Origin: Sphingobium sp. 66-54
GTDB taxonomy: Bacteria > Pseudomonadota > Alphaproteobacteria > Sphingomonadales > Sphingomonadaceae
Length of the DNA stretch: 64,000 bases
Assembly (NCBI GenBank): GCA_001899715.1
Contig: MKWI01000014.1
Coordinates: 119,792-183,791 of the forward strand
Reading direction: 5' to 3'
A program made the position numbers and the translations under genes. The notes below the pieces were generated by a model. The model was given only the letters and a program-made list of their open reading frames with translations. It was not told the origin of the DNA and did not search any database. Below, piece after piece: positions 18,026-27,068 of this stretch. Position 1 is the first letter of the stretch. Each line of letters begins with the position of its first letter.

Positions 18026-20476
18026 CTAGTAGCGATAGTCGAACGCGACCCGCAGCGTGCGCGGCCGCTGGGGGGTGATGAACGCCCCCTGCGCCATGTC
18101 GAACGGCGTGCCGAGCGCGAAGCGGTTGCCCTTGGCGTCGAACAGGTTGGTGAGCGAAAGGGTGAGGCCGCGCCGCGCGTCGCCCAGCCGGGCGGCAACG
18201 CCGGTGTCGAGATAATTGCCCTGCTCGTCGCCCAGCCGCGGGCCGACGCCGAGCCGCGAGGGGCCGACATATTTGAACCACGCCCCCAGCCGCAGGTCGT
18301 CGCGGCCGATGGGCATACGATAGTCGATACTGCCCTGCGCCGCATAGTCGGCTACATTGGGGATGCGCCCCATCTCCGCCGCCGGGCCGAACTGGCCGAG
18401 CGCGCCCATCGGCGGCAGGTTGGGCCGAAACTCGGTGAGCGGCAGATTGATCGCGGACGAGGCGGCGAGCCGCGCCACCTCCGGCGTCAGCGCCACCACC
18501 CGGCTGTGATTATAGACCGCGCTCAGCGCCACGCTCAGAGTCTGCGTGGGCCGCAGCGAGAGGCTCGCCGTCACCGAGGTGATGCGGCCGTTGCCGATAT
18601 TGGCGGTGCTCGGCAGGCCGTTGCCGTCGATGAAATCGGCCTGGATGTCGCGCCAATAGACATGGGCGAGCGCCAGGCTGGCGACAATGCCGTCGCGCGG
18701 GCTGCCCCAGCGCGCGCCGCCCTCCCAGCTCTGCACATGGTCGTTGCGGAACCGCCGCACGAAGTCCGCCTCGATGGCGAGGCCGCCGGGGCGGAAGCCC
18801 TCCTCGTAGCGCGCATAGAACGACAGGCCCGACGCGGCATGGATGAGCAACTCGGCCGAGGGCAGCAGCTCCGTCTCGGTCCGCTCGGCGGTGATCGCCG
18901 CGCCGGCCAGCACGAAATTGGGCTGCACGTCCACGCCCGATCCGCCGAGCCGGCTGTGCGTTACCCGCCCGCCGCCGCTCAGCAGCACGCCGGGCAGCGG
19001 CTCGATGCTGATCTTGCCGTAGCCGGTAAACTCGGTGACGCGATTGGTAACGCCGGTCGCACGCGCCCGCCGTAGCCCGCCCTCGAAGGCGCGACGCTGC
19101 TCGGTGCGGTTGTCGATGGCGCTGAAGCCGATCACCCAGCCGAAGCCCTCGCGCACCGGCCGCCACAGCCGGGTCTCGCTCACCCACATGCGCGTGCGGT
19201 TGTCCTGTTCGAACAGCGCCGCCGTGCCGCCCGTCCGGCTGGCGTCGAACCGCTCGTCCAGGCGGTGATCCACATAGGCATTGGAGGATTGCAGCAGCAG
19301 GTCGCCCCAGTCCTTGCGCACGATCGCCATGCCCATGCCGTAATGGGCGTCGGCATCCTCGGTGACGGGGCTGGAGCGGGTGAGCGGCGGCCCGTCGCGG
19401 TCGGCATATTGCGCGTCGTCGATGCCGGTAAGCTGGTAGATGCCGCCAATGTCGACGGTCCATGCATCGCCCGCGTCGAGCCGCACCGCCGCGCGGCCGC
19501 CGCCGATCCGCGTGCGGTTCACGTCCCGTTCGCCGCGCAGTGGGTTGTCGATATAGCCGCCGTCGTTGATGCCATAAGCGGTCACACGCAGCGCATGGCG
19601 GCCATTGCCGAACGGCGCGTTGAGCGTCACCGCCAGATCGCCGCCGGGGTCGCCATGCTGGGTGAGGCTGACGCCGGCGGTCGTCTCCAGCGAGAAGCCG
19701 CGCGGGTCGGGGTCGTTGGGCACCAGCCGGATGATCCCGCCCAGCGATCCGGCGCCGTAGAGCGTCCCCTGCGATCCCTCCAGCACCTCCACCCGGTTGA
19801 TATCCTGCAAGCGCAGGTCCGGGTCCGGCGCGTTGTAGGAGAGGCGCAGATCGCCCAGATATTGGCCCACCGTCGCCTGCGTCGGCCCGGTGAAGCTTGA
19901 ATCGGCGATGCCCCGGATGAACAGCTTGTTGCGGCCGGGGCCGAGATGGGTGGAGGCGACGCTGGCCAGCCGCGAGACGATCGAGTCCGTCCCCCGCTCG
20001 CCGCCAAACCGCAAATCGCCGCCGTCGAGCATGTCCACCGTGCCGGCGAAGTCGCTCGAAGGCTGGTCGATCTTGCTGGCGGTGACGATGATCGGCGCCT
20101 CCGCATCGTCCTCCGCGGGCGACAGCGCCACCGGCGGCCCATGCCGGGGGTCCGCCCGCGCGATCCGCATCGGCGGCGATCCCGCCTCGATCCGCCAGCT
20201 CGTCGCGCTCAGTTGCACCGCCCGGCTGCGCGTGCCGGAGAGCATCCGCGCCAGCGCCTCGCCCGGCGTCATCGTGCCGCGCACCCCGCGCACCCGCGTG
20301 CGCCACACCGCCTCGCTGGTCACGCTGATGCTGACGCCCGCCTGCCGCGAGAGCTGCGCCACCCGCTCGGAGAGCGGACCGGGCGGAATGTCGATCCGCC
20401 GCATCTCCCCGGCGTGCAACGGGGCCGCGGCGCACATCAACGCAATCAGGGCCGCCGAGGCTGGGAGCGCGCGCAT
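18026..20476 (-). CDS. FecA-type TonB-dependent transducer with N-terminal STN domain
   Basis: An 816-residue receptor with signal peptide (~1-22). The next ~65 residues form a secretin/TonB short N-terminal (STN) domain (P-P-G-P-L-S-E-R-V-A-Q-L-S-R-Q-A-G-V-S-I), which signals to a FecR protein. The plug begins P-I-I-V-T-A-S-K and ends G-A-G-S-L-G-G-I-I-R-L-V; the last strand ends A-F-D-Y-R-Y. The chosen ATG overlaps the fecR stop by one base (TGATG); an ATG six codons earlier directly abuts GGAGG and is possible. With the two upstream genes it makes a complete cell-surface signalling system. Confidence 0.92.
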   Translation of the reverse strand: MRALPASAALIALMCAAAPLHAGEMRRIDIPPGPLSERVAQLSRQAGVSISVTSEAVWRTRVRGVRGTMTPGEALARMLSGTRSRAVQLSATSWRIEAGSPPMRIARADPRHGPPVALSPAEDDAEAPIIVTASKIDQPSSDFAGTVDMLDGGDLRFGGERGTDSIVSRLASVASTHLGPGRNKLFIRGIADSSFTGPTQATVGQYLGDLRLSYNAPDPDLRLQDINRVEVLEGSQGTLYGAGSLGGIIRLVPNDPDPRGFSLETTAGVSLTQHGDPGGDLAVTLNAPFGNGRHALRVTAYGINDGGYIDNPLRGERDVNRTRIGGGRAAVRLDAGDAWTVDIGGIYQLTGIDDAQYADRDGPPLTRSSPVTEDADAHYGMGMAIVRKDWGDLLLQSSNAYVDHRLDERFDASRTGGTAALFEQDNRTRMWVSETRLWRPVREGFGWVIGFSAIDNRTEQRRAFEGGLRRARATGVTNRVTEFTGYGKISIEPLPGVLLSGGGRVTHSRLGGSGVDVQPNFVLAGAAITAERTETELLPSAELLIHAASGLSFYARYEEGFRPGGLAIEADFVRRFRNDHVQSWEGGARWGSPRDGIVASLALAHVYWRDIQADFIDGNGLPSTANIGNGRITSVTASLSLRPTQTLSVALSAVYNHSRVVALTPEVARLAASSAINLPLTEFRPNLPPMGALGQFGPAAEMGRIPNVADYAAQGSIDYRMPIGRDDLRLGAWFKYVGPSRLGVGPRLGDEQGNYLDTGVAARLGDARRGLTLSLTNLFDAKGNRFALGTPFDMAQGAFITPQRPRTLRVAFDYRY

Positions 20477-21399
20477 CACCGGGAGAGCGTCCATCCTCCT
20501 GTGTCGCGGGTCGCGCGCGTGCCGGAGAGCGCGGCGAGATCCTCGACCATCCGCGCCTCGTCCGCGCTGGTCTGGAACGCGCCCCGGAACGGGATCGCCG
20601 CCGCGCCGGGGCTGGTGCTGATCCGCACCCCGGTCGTCCGCTCGATCTCCGCCGCCACCTCACTCAGCGGCGCGCCGTCATAAACGAGCTGCCCCGCCTG
20701 CCAGCCGCCCACCGAGGCGGGGCTGACCGGGCCGACCACCGCCTGCCCGCCGGAATCGTCCACCGCCAGCCGCCGCCCGGCATCGACGCGCACATTGCTG
20801 CTCGCCGGATTATAGACCACCGCGCCCTCGGACACGGCGACGATGGTCCGCCCGTCCGTGCGGGTCACGTCGAACACGGTGCCCACGTCGACGATCTGCG
20901 CCGCGCCCACGCTCACGCGGAACGGCGCCTCGTCGCGGTGGACGACATGGAACAGCGCCTGCCCGCGCTCCAGCGTCGCCCGGCGCGGATCGGCCTTGTC
21001 GAGCAGAATCGCCGAGCCGCCGTTGAGCGCAATACGGCTGCCGTCCGCCAACGCCACCGTGCGCGTCTCGCCCAGCGCCGTCTCGATCCGCTGCGTGTCC
21101 GGCGCCTGCCGCAGCACGCCGATGCCGGCCACCACCGCCAGCGAGGCCGCGAGCGCGCCGCCCAACCACCAGCGCCGGCTAAGCCGTGCCGGTTCAGCAG
21201 GCGCATCGTTCGCGGGCGCCGGATGCACCGGCAGCGCCTCCAGATCGCCATCCAGCAGCGCCAGCTCATGATAGGCGCTGGCGTGCGCCGGGTCCGCCCC
21301 CAGCCAGTCGGAGAAGCGCTCCCAGTCCGCGAACGCCGGGTCGCGCTGGCGGATGAGCCAGTCGATCGCGGTCGCCTCTATGGTCGGCTCATGCGTCAT
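20476..21399 (-). CDS. FecR-family anti-sigma/sigma regulator
   Basis: A 307-residue protein. The cytoplasmic N-terminus (DUF4880-like: A-I-D-W-L-I-R-Q-R-D-P-A-F-A-D-W-E-R-F-S) is followed by one TM helix at ~100-118. The periplasmic FecR domain has the usual T-A-L/A-L-G-E-T-R-T-V-A-L-A-D-G-S-R-I-A-L-N pattern. It would relay occupancy of the downstream receptor to the upstream sigma factor. The ATG lies 11 bases inside the end of the sigma gene, consistent with translational coupling. Confidence 0.92.
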   Translation of the reverse strand: MTHEPTIEATAIDWLIRQRDPAFADWERFSDWLGADPAHASAYHELALLDGDLEALPVHPAPANDAPAEPARLSRRWWLGGALAASLAVVAGIGVLRQAPDTQRIETALGETRTVALADGSRIALNGGSAILLDKADPRRATLERGQALFHVVHRDEAPFRVSVGAAQIVDVGTVFDVTRTDGRTIVAVSEGAVVYNPASSNVRVDAGRRLAVDDSGGQAVVGPVSPASVGGWQAGQLVYDGAPLSEVAAEIERTTGVRISTSPGAAAIPFRGAFQTSADEARMVEDLAALSGTRATRDTGGWTLSR

Positions 21400-21898
21400 C
21401 GGACTGCCTCCTCGCGGCGATCAGCGCCGCATAGGCGCGCCGCAGGTCGCTCTCCACCGTGCTGAGGCTCACCCCCAGCTCGGCGGCGATCTGCTTTTGC
21501 GGCACCCCGTCCAGCCGGAAGCGGCGGAAACAGCGCGCCGCCCGCTCGCCCAGCGCACCGAGCGCCGCGTTCAGCCGGCCCAGTTCCTGCCGCGCGATCA
21601 GCACCTCCTCGGCGGTGGGTATCGGCGCCCGCTCATCCAGCCCGCCGCGCACCTCGCTCCACGCATGGTCGCGCTGGCGCGCCTGCCGTTCCGCCCGGTA
21701 GCGGTCGACCATCAGATTGTTCGCCGCGCGATAGAGATAGGCCAGCGGATTGCCGACCGGCCCGGTCGGCCGCTGCGTCACGCGGATCCACAGCTCCTGG
21801 AACAGATCCTCCGCCGCATCGCCCGCGCCATGCGATTCGAGGAAGCGCATGAGCTGCACGCGGTGCGCCAGCAGCACGGCATCCATGCCCTGGTCCAT
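21389..21898 (-). CDS. ECF sigma factor, FecI-like
   Basis: About 169 residues. Region 2 contains E-D-L-F-Q-E-L-W-I-R-V and N-P-L-A-Y-L-Y-R-A-A-N-N-L-M-V-D, and region 4 contains L-D-G-V-P-Q-K-Q-I-A-A-E-L-G-V-S-L-S-T-V-E. These are FecI-class signatures. Start uncertain: ATGs at 21898 and 21886 both fit the family length, and one at 21934 (with GGACAG upstream) would add 12 residues; none has a strong ribosome binding site. Expected to transcribe the receptor operon once FecR releases it. Heads the sigma-fecR-receptor unit. Confidence 0.9.
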   Translation of the reverse strand: MDQGMDAVLLAHRVQLMRFLESHGAGDAAEDLFQELWIRVTQRPTGPVGNPLAYLYRAANNLMVDRYRAERQARQRDHAWSEVRGGLDERAPIPTAEEVLIARQELGRLNAALGALGERAARCFRRFRLDGVPQKQIAAELGVSLSTVESDLRRAYAALIAARRQSDDA

Positions 21899-22109
21899 GT
21901 CTGGTCCGATTGGGGGTCCGGGTTCGCCTCTCATCACCTGTCCGCTCTGGCCCTCGCCGGTCACGGCCGCCCGCGCGCCTGCCTGCCACCCCCCGGTAGT
22001 GGCCGCCGGGTATAGCGGGGCCATGACGCGGCGCAAGGGCCGCTCGCCAGAGGAGCATGGAAGCGCCGGCATCGGGCGGACCGCCCTCATGACGGCACGC
22101 ATCGGGGGT

Positions 22110-22159
22110 GGGCAAGAGGGAGGCGGGTGGTGGAGGGCAAAGCCCACTCCCTCTTGCCC
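22110..22159 (-). terminator. Inverted repeat, probable terminator of the autotransporter gene
   Basis: GGGCAAGAGGGA (22110-22121) pairs perfectly with TCCCTCTTGCCC (22148-22159) across a 26-base loop, 44 bases after the autotransporter stop. No T-run follows, so it may act with Rho or only protect the 3' end. The rest of 21899-22202 would carry the sigma-factor promoter; I recognise no consensus there. Confidence 0.55.
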
Positions 22160-22202
22160 GTGCGCCGGCATCCGCCGTCCGCAGGCCATGGCCTGATGGG
22201 CG

Positions 22203-25200
22203 TCAGAGACCGACACGAAGACTGGCACGCAGCGAGAGGGCCCAGTTGCCGTCCTGCCGCTCCGCGCCCAATTCGCCGCCGATCTGGAAGCCGCTGTTGC
22301 CGGCGACGCCGCGCAGGCGCCCCAGCCAGCCGCTCTCGCGCTGATCGGCGATCAGGGTGAAGGCGTCGCCGTCCTTGAAGTGCGCCACCGTATCGCCCAG
22401 CTTGCCGCTGACGATCTCGCGCCGGCCCAGTTCCAGCTCGAAGCGCGACCAGCCGGCCCACTGGTCCTGCCCGCCGGCGTCGATGCCGATCACCGCGCTG
22501 CCGGTCACGGCCAGTTCGTCGCTGGTGCGCGATCCCACCACCAGGTTGAACGCATCGCCGCCGCCGGTCTCGGCATAGCCCTTCTCGCGCAGGCGGTAAT
22601 AATCGAGCGAGACGACCGGGCGGAACGAGAGGTTCCCGCTCACCCAGTCATAGGCCAGCGTGCCGGCGCCGGAATAGAGCCGCGCGCCATGATCGGAATT
22701 GGCGGTGAGCGAGACCTTCTGGTCGCCGTTCATGCCCTGGAAATTGCGCACGCCCTCAAGGCTGATGAACGACATGGTGCCGCGCGCATTGGCCCGGAAC
22801 CCGCCGGCCCTCAGGCGCCAGTAGGCGGCCAGCTCATATTGCGTGGCGTTGACCTGATTGGTCGTGTCCCCATCGCGGTTGCGGCTCCAGTAATAAGCCG
22901 CCGATCCGCCGAAATTGCCGAAGCCGGTCTTGATCTCGCCGCCGCCGCCGATGCCCCAGCCGCTGGTCTCGTAGCCCGCCGTATCCGCCCGGTCCTTCTC
23001 CACGCCCCAGGCGACCTGGTTGATCCAGTAGCCCCACTTGCCCTCGTCCTTGAACGGCCCGGTCGGCTCCTCCAGCATCCGGCCGAAGGTGCGCGAGCCC
23101 TGCGTCACCGCCGCGAAGGTGCCGCCGGCATGGTCGGGCAGCATCTGCCGCAGCGAGGCGCGGAACGTCTTGCCCTCGGTGATGCCCAGGAACGCGCCGG
23201 CCACCTTGGCGTCCTTGGCGAGTGCGGCATAGACCGCGTCGAACGCCGCCGCCTCCGAGCGGTTGAGGCCAAGGTCGCTCACCGACTTCTTGGCCAGCGT
23301 CACGGTCAGGTCGTTGCCGCTGTTGGCGAGCGTCGCGTCGTAGAGGAACGGCACCAGCGTGGTGTCGGTGGTGATGTTGCCCGCCCCGGTCAGCGTGCCC
23401 GCGCGCAGGATCAGGTGGTCGCCCACCGCCTTCTCCACGTCCGTCACCCGCAGCGCGATCCGCGAGTCCGCCGCGAAGCTGGCGGCGCCGGAAACATCGA
23501 GCAGCGGCGCGGTGTTGCCGGCATCGCCCAGCGTGATCGCGAGCAGGCCCTTGTCGGTGACGGCCAGGCTGGAGATCTGCGCCGGCTGGCTGAGCGCCAT
23601 CTGCCCGCCCGCCAGCGTCACCGCCAGATTACCGGCGTTGGCGAGCGTGCCGGCGAAGGCCGATCCCGTGCCCACGTCCAGCGTCGAGGCCGCGCCGCCG
23701 AAATCGGCCGTGCCGTTGAACAGCGAGGTGCCGGTGACGCTCATCGTCGCCCCGCCGCCGCCGAACGCCACCTTGCCGGTATAGACCGCGTCGCCGGAGA
23801 GGGTGAGCGTATCCGCCCCCGCGCCGAACGTCGTGTCGCCCGTCACCGTGCCGTCCGCGATATCGAGCAGGTTGTTGCCCGCGCCGAAGCGGATATCGCC
23901 CACGATGCTCGGCGCCGTCTTGCCCGATGCCACCGCCGTCTGCTTCACCACCACGTTGCCCGTCGCGGCCGAGAGGTCGATGGCGATGTTGCGCCCCGAA
24001 TCCGCCTTGGCGCCGCTCGCCGAGATGGCGCCGCTGTTCTCGACGAGGCTGACCGTGCCGGACGCATCGACGATGCCCCGCGCGGTGCCGTCCTCGCCCG
24101 ATGCCGTCGCCTTGATCGAGCCGGCGTTGCGAATGCCCGCCACGCTCGCGCCGCTGTCGATGGCGATGCCGGTCGCCGCCGTGCCCGCCGCGTTGCTGCC
24201 CGAGGCTTCGACCTTGCCGGTCACATGGATGAGCGGCGTGCTTGCCCCCGCGCCCATGCGGAGCGCGGTGGCCGAGGCGCCGTTCGCGCTGGCCGAGACG
24301 GTGCCGCCGATGCCGATGCCGCCCGCGATCGTCACCGCATGGCCCATGCCGCCCACCTGCAAGCCGGTGCCCTGCACGCCGCTGTAGACGCCCGCGCCGG
24401 CAATCGTGCCGTCGATGATGAGGCCGTAGCCCGTGCCCGTCGCCGGCACCGCGCCGATGGCGATATCCCGCGCGTCCGAGCCGATCCGCATGGCCGGCGC
24501 GGCACCGTAGGAGCGCACGGCGGCCGAGCCTTCCTTGCTGTCCTCGATGCCGTCCTTGTCTTCGTCAGTGTCGGTGGTGCTGCTGTCCGCCGGCGGCACG
24601 GCGAGGATGATGCCCCCGGCCACGTCGCCCGCCACGATCACCGCCGAGCCGCCTTGCAGCAGATCGTCGGCATCGAGCTTGGAGGGATCGGAGGGCGCGG
24701 TGGTGCTGCGGTAGCCGGTCGAGCTGATCGCGCCCTGGATGGTCAGCGTGCCGCCGATATCGCCGTCGAACCGCGCGCCCACCGCGTCGACGCCCGCCGC
24801 GCCGATCGTTCCGGCCAGCCGAACATTGCCGCTGATATCGCCCGCCTGCACGCCCACCGCACGGTCGCCGAGCACCGTGGTCGTGCCGTCATGACTGAAT
24901 TTGCCGGTCAGCGGTCCGCCCAGCCGGATGCCAAAGCTGTCATTGCCCTCGATGGTGATGGCCGCGCCGCTGGTGACAGTGATGTCGCCCGCATAGGCGC
25001 CCGCCGTGGCGATGCCGACGCGGTTCTTGCCGACCGCGAACGGCCCGTCGAGATCGCCATCATTGTCGCCATCGGTCGGCGTATAGCTCTCGTCGAGCGT
25101 GATCTTGCCGCTGTGGACGATCCCGCCGGAGGTGCCGGCCAGCGCCAGGATACCGGTCGCATCATCGGCATTGCCGATCGCGATGGTGCCCTCGTTGGTT

Positions 25201-25412
25201 ACCTTGTTGGCGCTGTCCACCGTCACCGCTACGCCGCTCGCCGTCAGTTCCACCGATCCGGCGGAGGTGATCTTGATATCGTCCGCCGCACCGCTCTTGA
25301 TGGTGGACGTGCGGATCGGCGCGGTCTGCTTGGTCGTCACGCTGGTTTCGGCAAACGCCGCCGCCGAAGTGAGCGCAAGGCAGCAGGTCGAAGCGAGCAG
25401 GAAAGAACGCAT
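22203..25412 (-). CDS. Autotransporter (type Va) with beta-helix passenger
   Basis: A 1069-residue protein with signal peptide 1-21 (A-A-F-A-E). The long passenger (~25-760) is rich in short Gly/Ala/Thr/Val/Asp repeats typical of a beta-helix, with G-x-G-N-N-L-L-D-I-A-D-G-T-V-style rungs around 500-560. The C-terminal autotransporter barrel (~790-1069) includes E-G-K-W-G-Y-W-I-N-Q and A-Y-Y-W-S-R-N-R-D-G-D. Two Asp/Gly-rich loops (D-G-D-N-D-G-D-L-D-G at ~110 and D-T-D-E-D-K-D-G-I-E-D at ~280) resemble Ca-binding sequences. The last residue is Leu rather than the usual Phe. Start 25412 follows GGGAG. No protease triad seen; adhesin-like role inferred. Confidence 0.88.
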   Translation of the reverse strand: MRSFLLASTCCLALTSAAAFAETSVTTKQTAPIRTSTIKSGAADDIKITSAGSVELTASGVAVTVDSANKVTNEGTIAIGNADDATGILALAGTSGGIVHSGKITLDESYTPTDGDNDGDLDGPFAVGKNRVGIATAGAYAGDITVTSGAAITIEGNDSFGIRLGGPLTGKFSHDGTTTVLGDRAVGVQAGDISGNVRLAGTIGAAGVDAVGARFDGDIGGTLTIQGAISSTGYRSTTAPSDPSKLDADDLLQGGSAVIVAGDVAGGIILAVPPADSSTTDTDEDKDGIEDSKEGSAAVRSYGAAPAMRIGSDARDIAIGAVPATGTGYGLIIDGTIAGAGVYSGVQGTGLQVGGMGHAVTIAGGIGIGGTVSASANGASATALRMGAGASTPLIHVTGKVEASGSNAAGTAATGIAIDSGASVAGIRNAGSIKATASGEDGTARGIVDASGTVSLVENSGAISASGAKADSGRNIAIDLSAATGNVVVKQTAVASGKTAPSIVGDIRFGAGNNLLDIADGTVTGDTTFGAGADTLTLSGDAVYTGKVAFGGGGATMSVTGTSLFNGTADFGGAASTLDVGTGSAFAGTLANAGNLAVTLAGGQMALSQPAQISSLAVTDKGLLAITLGDAGNTAPLLDVSGAASFAADSRIALRVTDVEKAVGDHLILRAGTLTGAGNITTDTTLVPFLYDATLANSGNDLTVTLAKKSVSDLGLNRSEAAAFDAVYAALAKDAKVAGAFLGITEGKTFRASLRQMLPDHAGGTFAAVTQGSRTFGRMLEEPTGPFKDEGKWGYWINQVAWGVEKDRADTAGYETSGWGIGGGGEIKTGFGNFGGSAAYYWSRNRDGDTTNQVNATQYELAAYWRLRAGGFRANARGTMSFISLEGVRNFQGMNGDQKVSLTANSDHGARLYSGAGTLAYDWVSGNLSFRPVVSLDYYRLREKGYAETGGGDAFNLVVGSRTSDELAVTGSAVIGIDAGGQDQWAGWSRFELELGRREIVSGKLGDTVAHFKDGDAFTLIADQRESGWLGRLRGVAGNSGFQIGGELGAERQDGNWALSLRASLRVGL

Positions 25413-25710
25413 GGGGGCTCCCGGACAGTCTGTGGTTCCAGGCGGGTCCATGCCCGCCATTGCCCCTCAAGACGGAGCCGGGAGAGCGCAGCCTTGATGG
25501 GCGAGACGCGGAGGAGAGTTTGTGCCCGCTATCCGCAAGGGAGAGGCGCTCGCAAAAAACATTTCCTCCGCACGCAGCCCCACGCAAGGGGCGACAATTA
25601 GGTGGTTCGGCCCGGCCATGCTATGCATGCGCTACCGTCGGCAAATTCTCGTCAAGCGCTGCTGGCTGAGGGACATCTTGCTCCCGCTTGCAAACCGGGA
25701 GTACCGGGCC
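25413..25710. other. Intergenic region between divergent genes
   Basis: About 300 bases separating the leftward autotransporter from the rightward small-protein block. I see the autotransporter ribosome binding site and no convincing coding sequence, terminator or consensus promoter. Promoters for both directions must lie here. Confidence 0.4.
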
Positions 25711-25923
25711 ATGGACCTCAATCGTTCCTACGCAGACCATCAGTTGGCGCTCATGCGCGCCGCCACCGCGCCGACATGCGGGATCAGAGCCGAACACCGG
25801 GCCGACGCGCGGCGGATCGCAACGCTGATAGCTCAGGATCGGGCCGTCCGGTCCACCGTCGGCGGGCTGACCACGACCGATCCTTTTCTTCTTCGCCGCG
25901 GGGGATTGCCCCGCACGTGCTAG
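25711..25923 (+). CDS. Small conserved-looking protein, function unknown
   Basis: A 70-residue protein beginning M-D-L-N-R-S-Y-A-D-H-Q-L-A-L-M-R-A, predicted mainly helical and basic, without signal peptide or TM. GGGAG lies nine bases before the ATG. Its TAG stop overlaps a GTG start of the next ORF (GTGCTAG), so the two look coupled. I do not recognise the family; its leader resembles small proteins found in other sphingomonads. Codon third positions favour G/C as in neighbouring real genes, in this frame only. Confidence 0.6.
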   Translation: MDLNRSYADHQLALMRAATAPTCGIRAEHRADARRIATLIAQDRAVRSTVGGLTTTDPFLLRRGGLPRTC

Positions 25924-26450
25924 CCCGCGCTCACGCCACCCTCGTCACGGGCTGCGCCTTCGTGGAGCGGCATCCTTTTCAGTCCGATATTGTCTGCCCA
26001 CGGGCGTGCGGCGTGCGGAATCGCGTGGCGGCCAACCACCTGCGCGAGCTGGATCGGTTCCTGTGCGTTCTGCTGGAGGAGGCCGCGTCTCTGCTCGGCG
26101 GCGCCGATCACGATGCACCCTGCTTTGCGCGATTGAGAAGAACGTCCGAGAAACTGCGGACCGTGGAACGGGCGATCGGCCTGCCCGGCGGGCATGGCAG
26201 CCGTCTGGCGGCGATTCGCCGGATCGCGGCGCGCTTGCGGCGGTCCAGCCCCGATTCCCAGGCAAAGGATATCCTGCTCGCTTGCGATGCCCCGCTCGAC
26301 TTGCCGTCAGCTCTTCAGTCGATCGCTCGATTTTATCGCAATCTCGGCGATCATCTGATGAAAAAAATCCTGGTCAAAAAGCAAATTATTGACTTTTCGA
26401 GATCCTGCATCCATATTGAAAAAGCTAACGTCGCCTGCGACGGAATTTGA
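25917..26450 (+). CDS. Hypothetical helical protein, probably translated from GTG
   Basis: A 177-residue ORF. The frame is open further upstream, but that part reads as a shadow of the preceding gene; from the GTG at 25917 it becomes protein-like: N-H-L-R-E-L-D-R-F-L-C-V-L-L-E-E-A and R-T-S-E-K-L-R-T-V-E-R-A-I-G-L. It is Arg/Leu-rich and helical, with no recognised domain. The last ~30 codons are markedly A/T-richer and contain the cold-shock promoter (26389-26417), so the true end of the functional protein is uncertain. Confidence 0.5.
   Translation: MLARAHATLVTGCAFVERHPFQSDIVCPRACGVRNRVAANHLRELDRFLCVLLEEAASLLGGADHDAPCFARLRRTSEKLRTVERAIGLPGGHGSRLAAIRRIAARLRRSSPDSQAKDILLACDAPLDLPSALQSIARFYRNLGDHLMKKILVKKQIIDFSRSCIHIEKANVACDGI
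26389..26417 (+). promoter_or_regulatory. Sigma-70-type promoter for the cold-shock gene
   Basis: TTGACT and CATATT are separated by exactly 17 bases in an A/T-rich island. The start point would fall near 26425, leaving a 5' leader of about 115 bases before the cold-shock ATG, similar to other csp mRNAs. The promoter overlaps the 3' end of the preceding ORF. Confidence 0.6.
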
Positions 26451-26540
26451 CGCCTCGGGCGGATCCTTCCTTTCTCACGCTACCAGCTCCGCCAGCACTT
26501 GCCGGCGGGTCATTTCTGTTTTCGTGAAAGGAAACATATC

Positions 26541-26747
26541 ATGCCTATTGGCACCGTAAAATTCTTCAATGCTGACAAGGGCTATGGCTTCATCAAGCCC
26601 GATGACGGCGGCAATGACAGCTTCGTTCACATCAGCGCCGTGGAGCGCGCCGGCATGGCGACGCTGCGGCAGGACCAGCGCGTCAGCTATGAGGTTGAGA
26701 CGGATCAGCGCGGCAAGCAGTCCGCCGTCAATCTCGAAGCCGCCTGA
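26541..26747 (+). CDS. Cold-shock protein, CspA family
   Basis: A 68-residue single cold-shock domain. RNP-1 is K-G-Y-G-F-I and RNP-2 is F-V-H-I; the opening G-T-V-K-F-F-N and closing Q-S-A-V-N-L complete the five-stranded OB fold. It binds single-stranded RNA/DNA as an RNA chaperone. The ATG follows GAAAGGAAAC. An infA-like pseudogene begins four bases after its stop. Confidence 0.95.
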   Translation: MPIGTVKFFNADKGYGFIKPDDGGNDSFVHISAVERAGMATLRQDQRVSYEVETDQRGKQSAVNLEAA

Positions 26748-26750
26748 GGC

Positions 26751-27068
26751 TTGGCCAGGGAGGATCTGCCGGTCCTCGACGGCCCGATCGAAGAAAATCC
26801 TTCCAGATGGGCGCTTCCGCGTCCATCTGGACAATTCCATCCGGACAATCATGTCCACATGCATCGCCTATACGGCCGGCAAGATACGGCCCTTTCGCGT
26901 TCGATCCGCGGTCGGCGATCACGTCGAGATGACGCCCTATGATCCCGAAAAAGGCAGATCATCTTTCGCGAGCGCACACCCTATAGCAGCGGGCCGCCGC
27001 AGCGCGGCCGGCGCCGCCGCTCCATCATCCAATCACGCATATATCGACGTGCAACGAGTATATTATGA
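26751..27068 (+). pseudogene. Decayed translation initiation factor IF-1-like gene
   Basis: Three reading-frame segments in order resemble IF-1. A-R-E-D-L...D-G-P-I-E-E is read from TTG 26751 (frame 0). Then [13 protein letters not shown]...A-Y-T-A-G-K-I-R...[11 protein letters not shown] follows after a +1 slip near 26794. Finally [14 protein letters not shown] follows after a -1 slip near 26961, ending at 27066-27068. There is also an in-frame insertion before A-Y-T-A-G-K and a loss of about two residues before E-M-T-P-Y-D, so sequencing error alone is unlikely. A normal IF-1 has ~72 residues with few indels. The essential copy must be elsewhere. It sits between csp and a small gene coupled by ATGA. 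Confidence 0.7.

Noticed and set aside
22380..25601. A very long open frame on the plus strand opposite the autotransporter.
   Set aside because: It is rich in Arg, Ala and Gly with no domain, signal or ribosome binding site. Long antisense frames are expected opposite GC-rich genes with strong third-position bias; the minus-strand autotransporter has clear domains.
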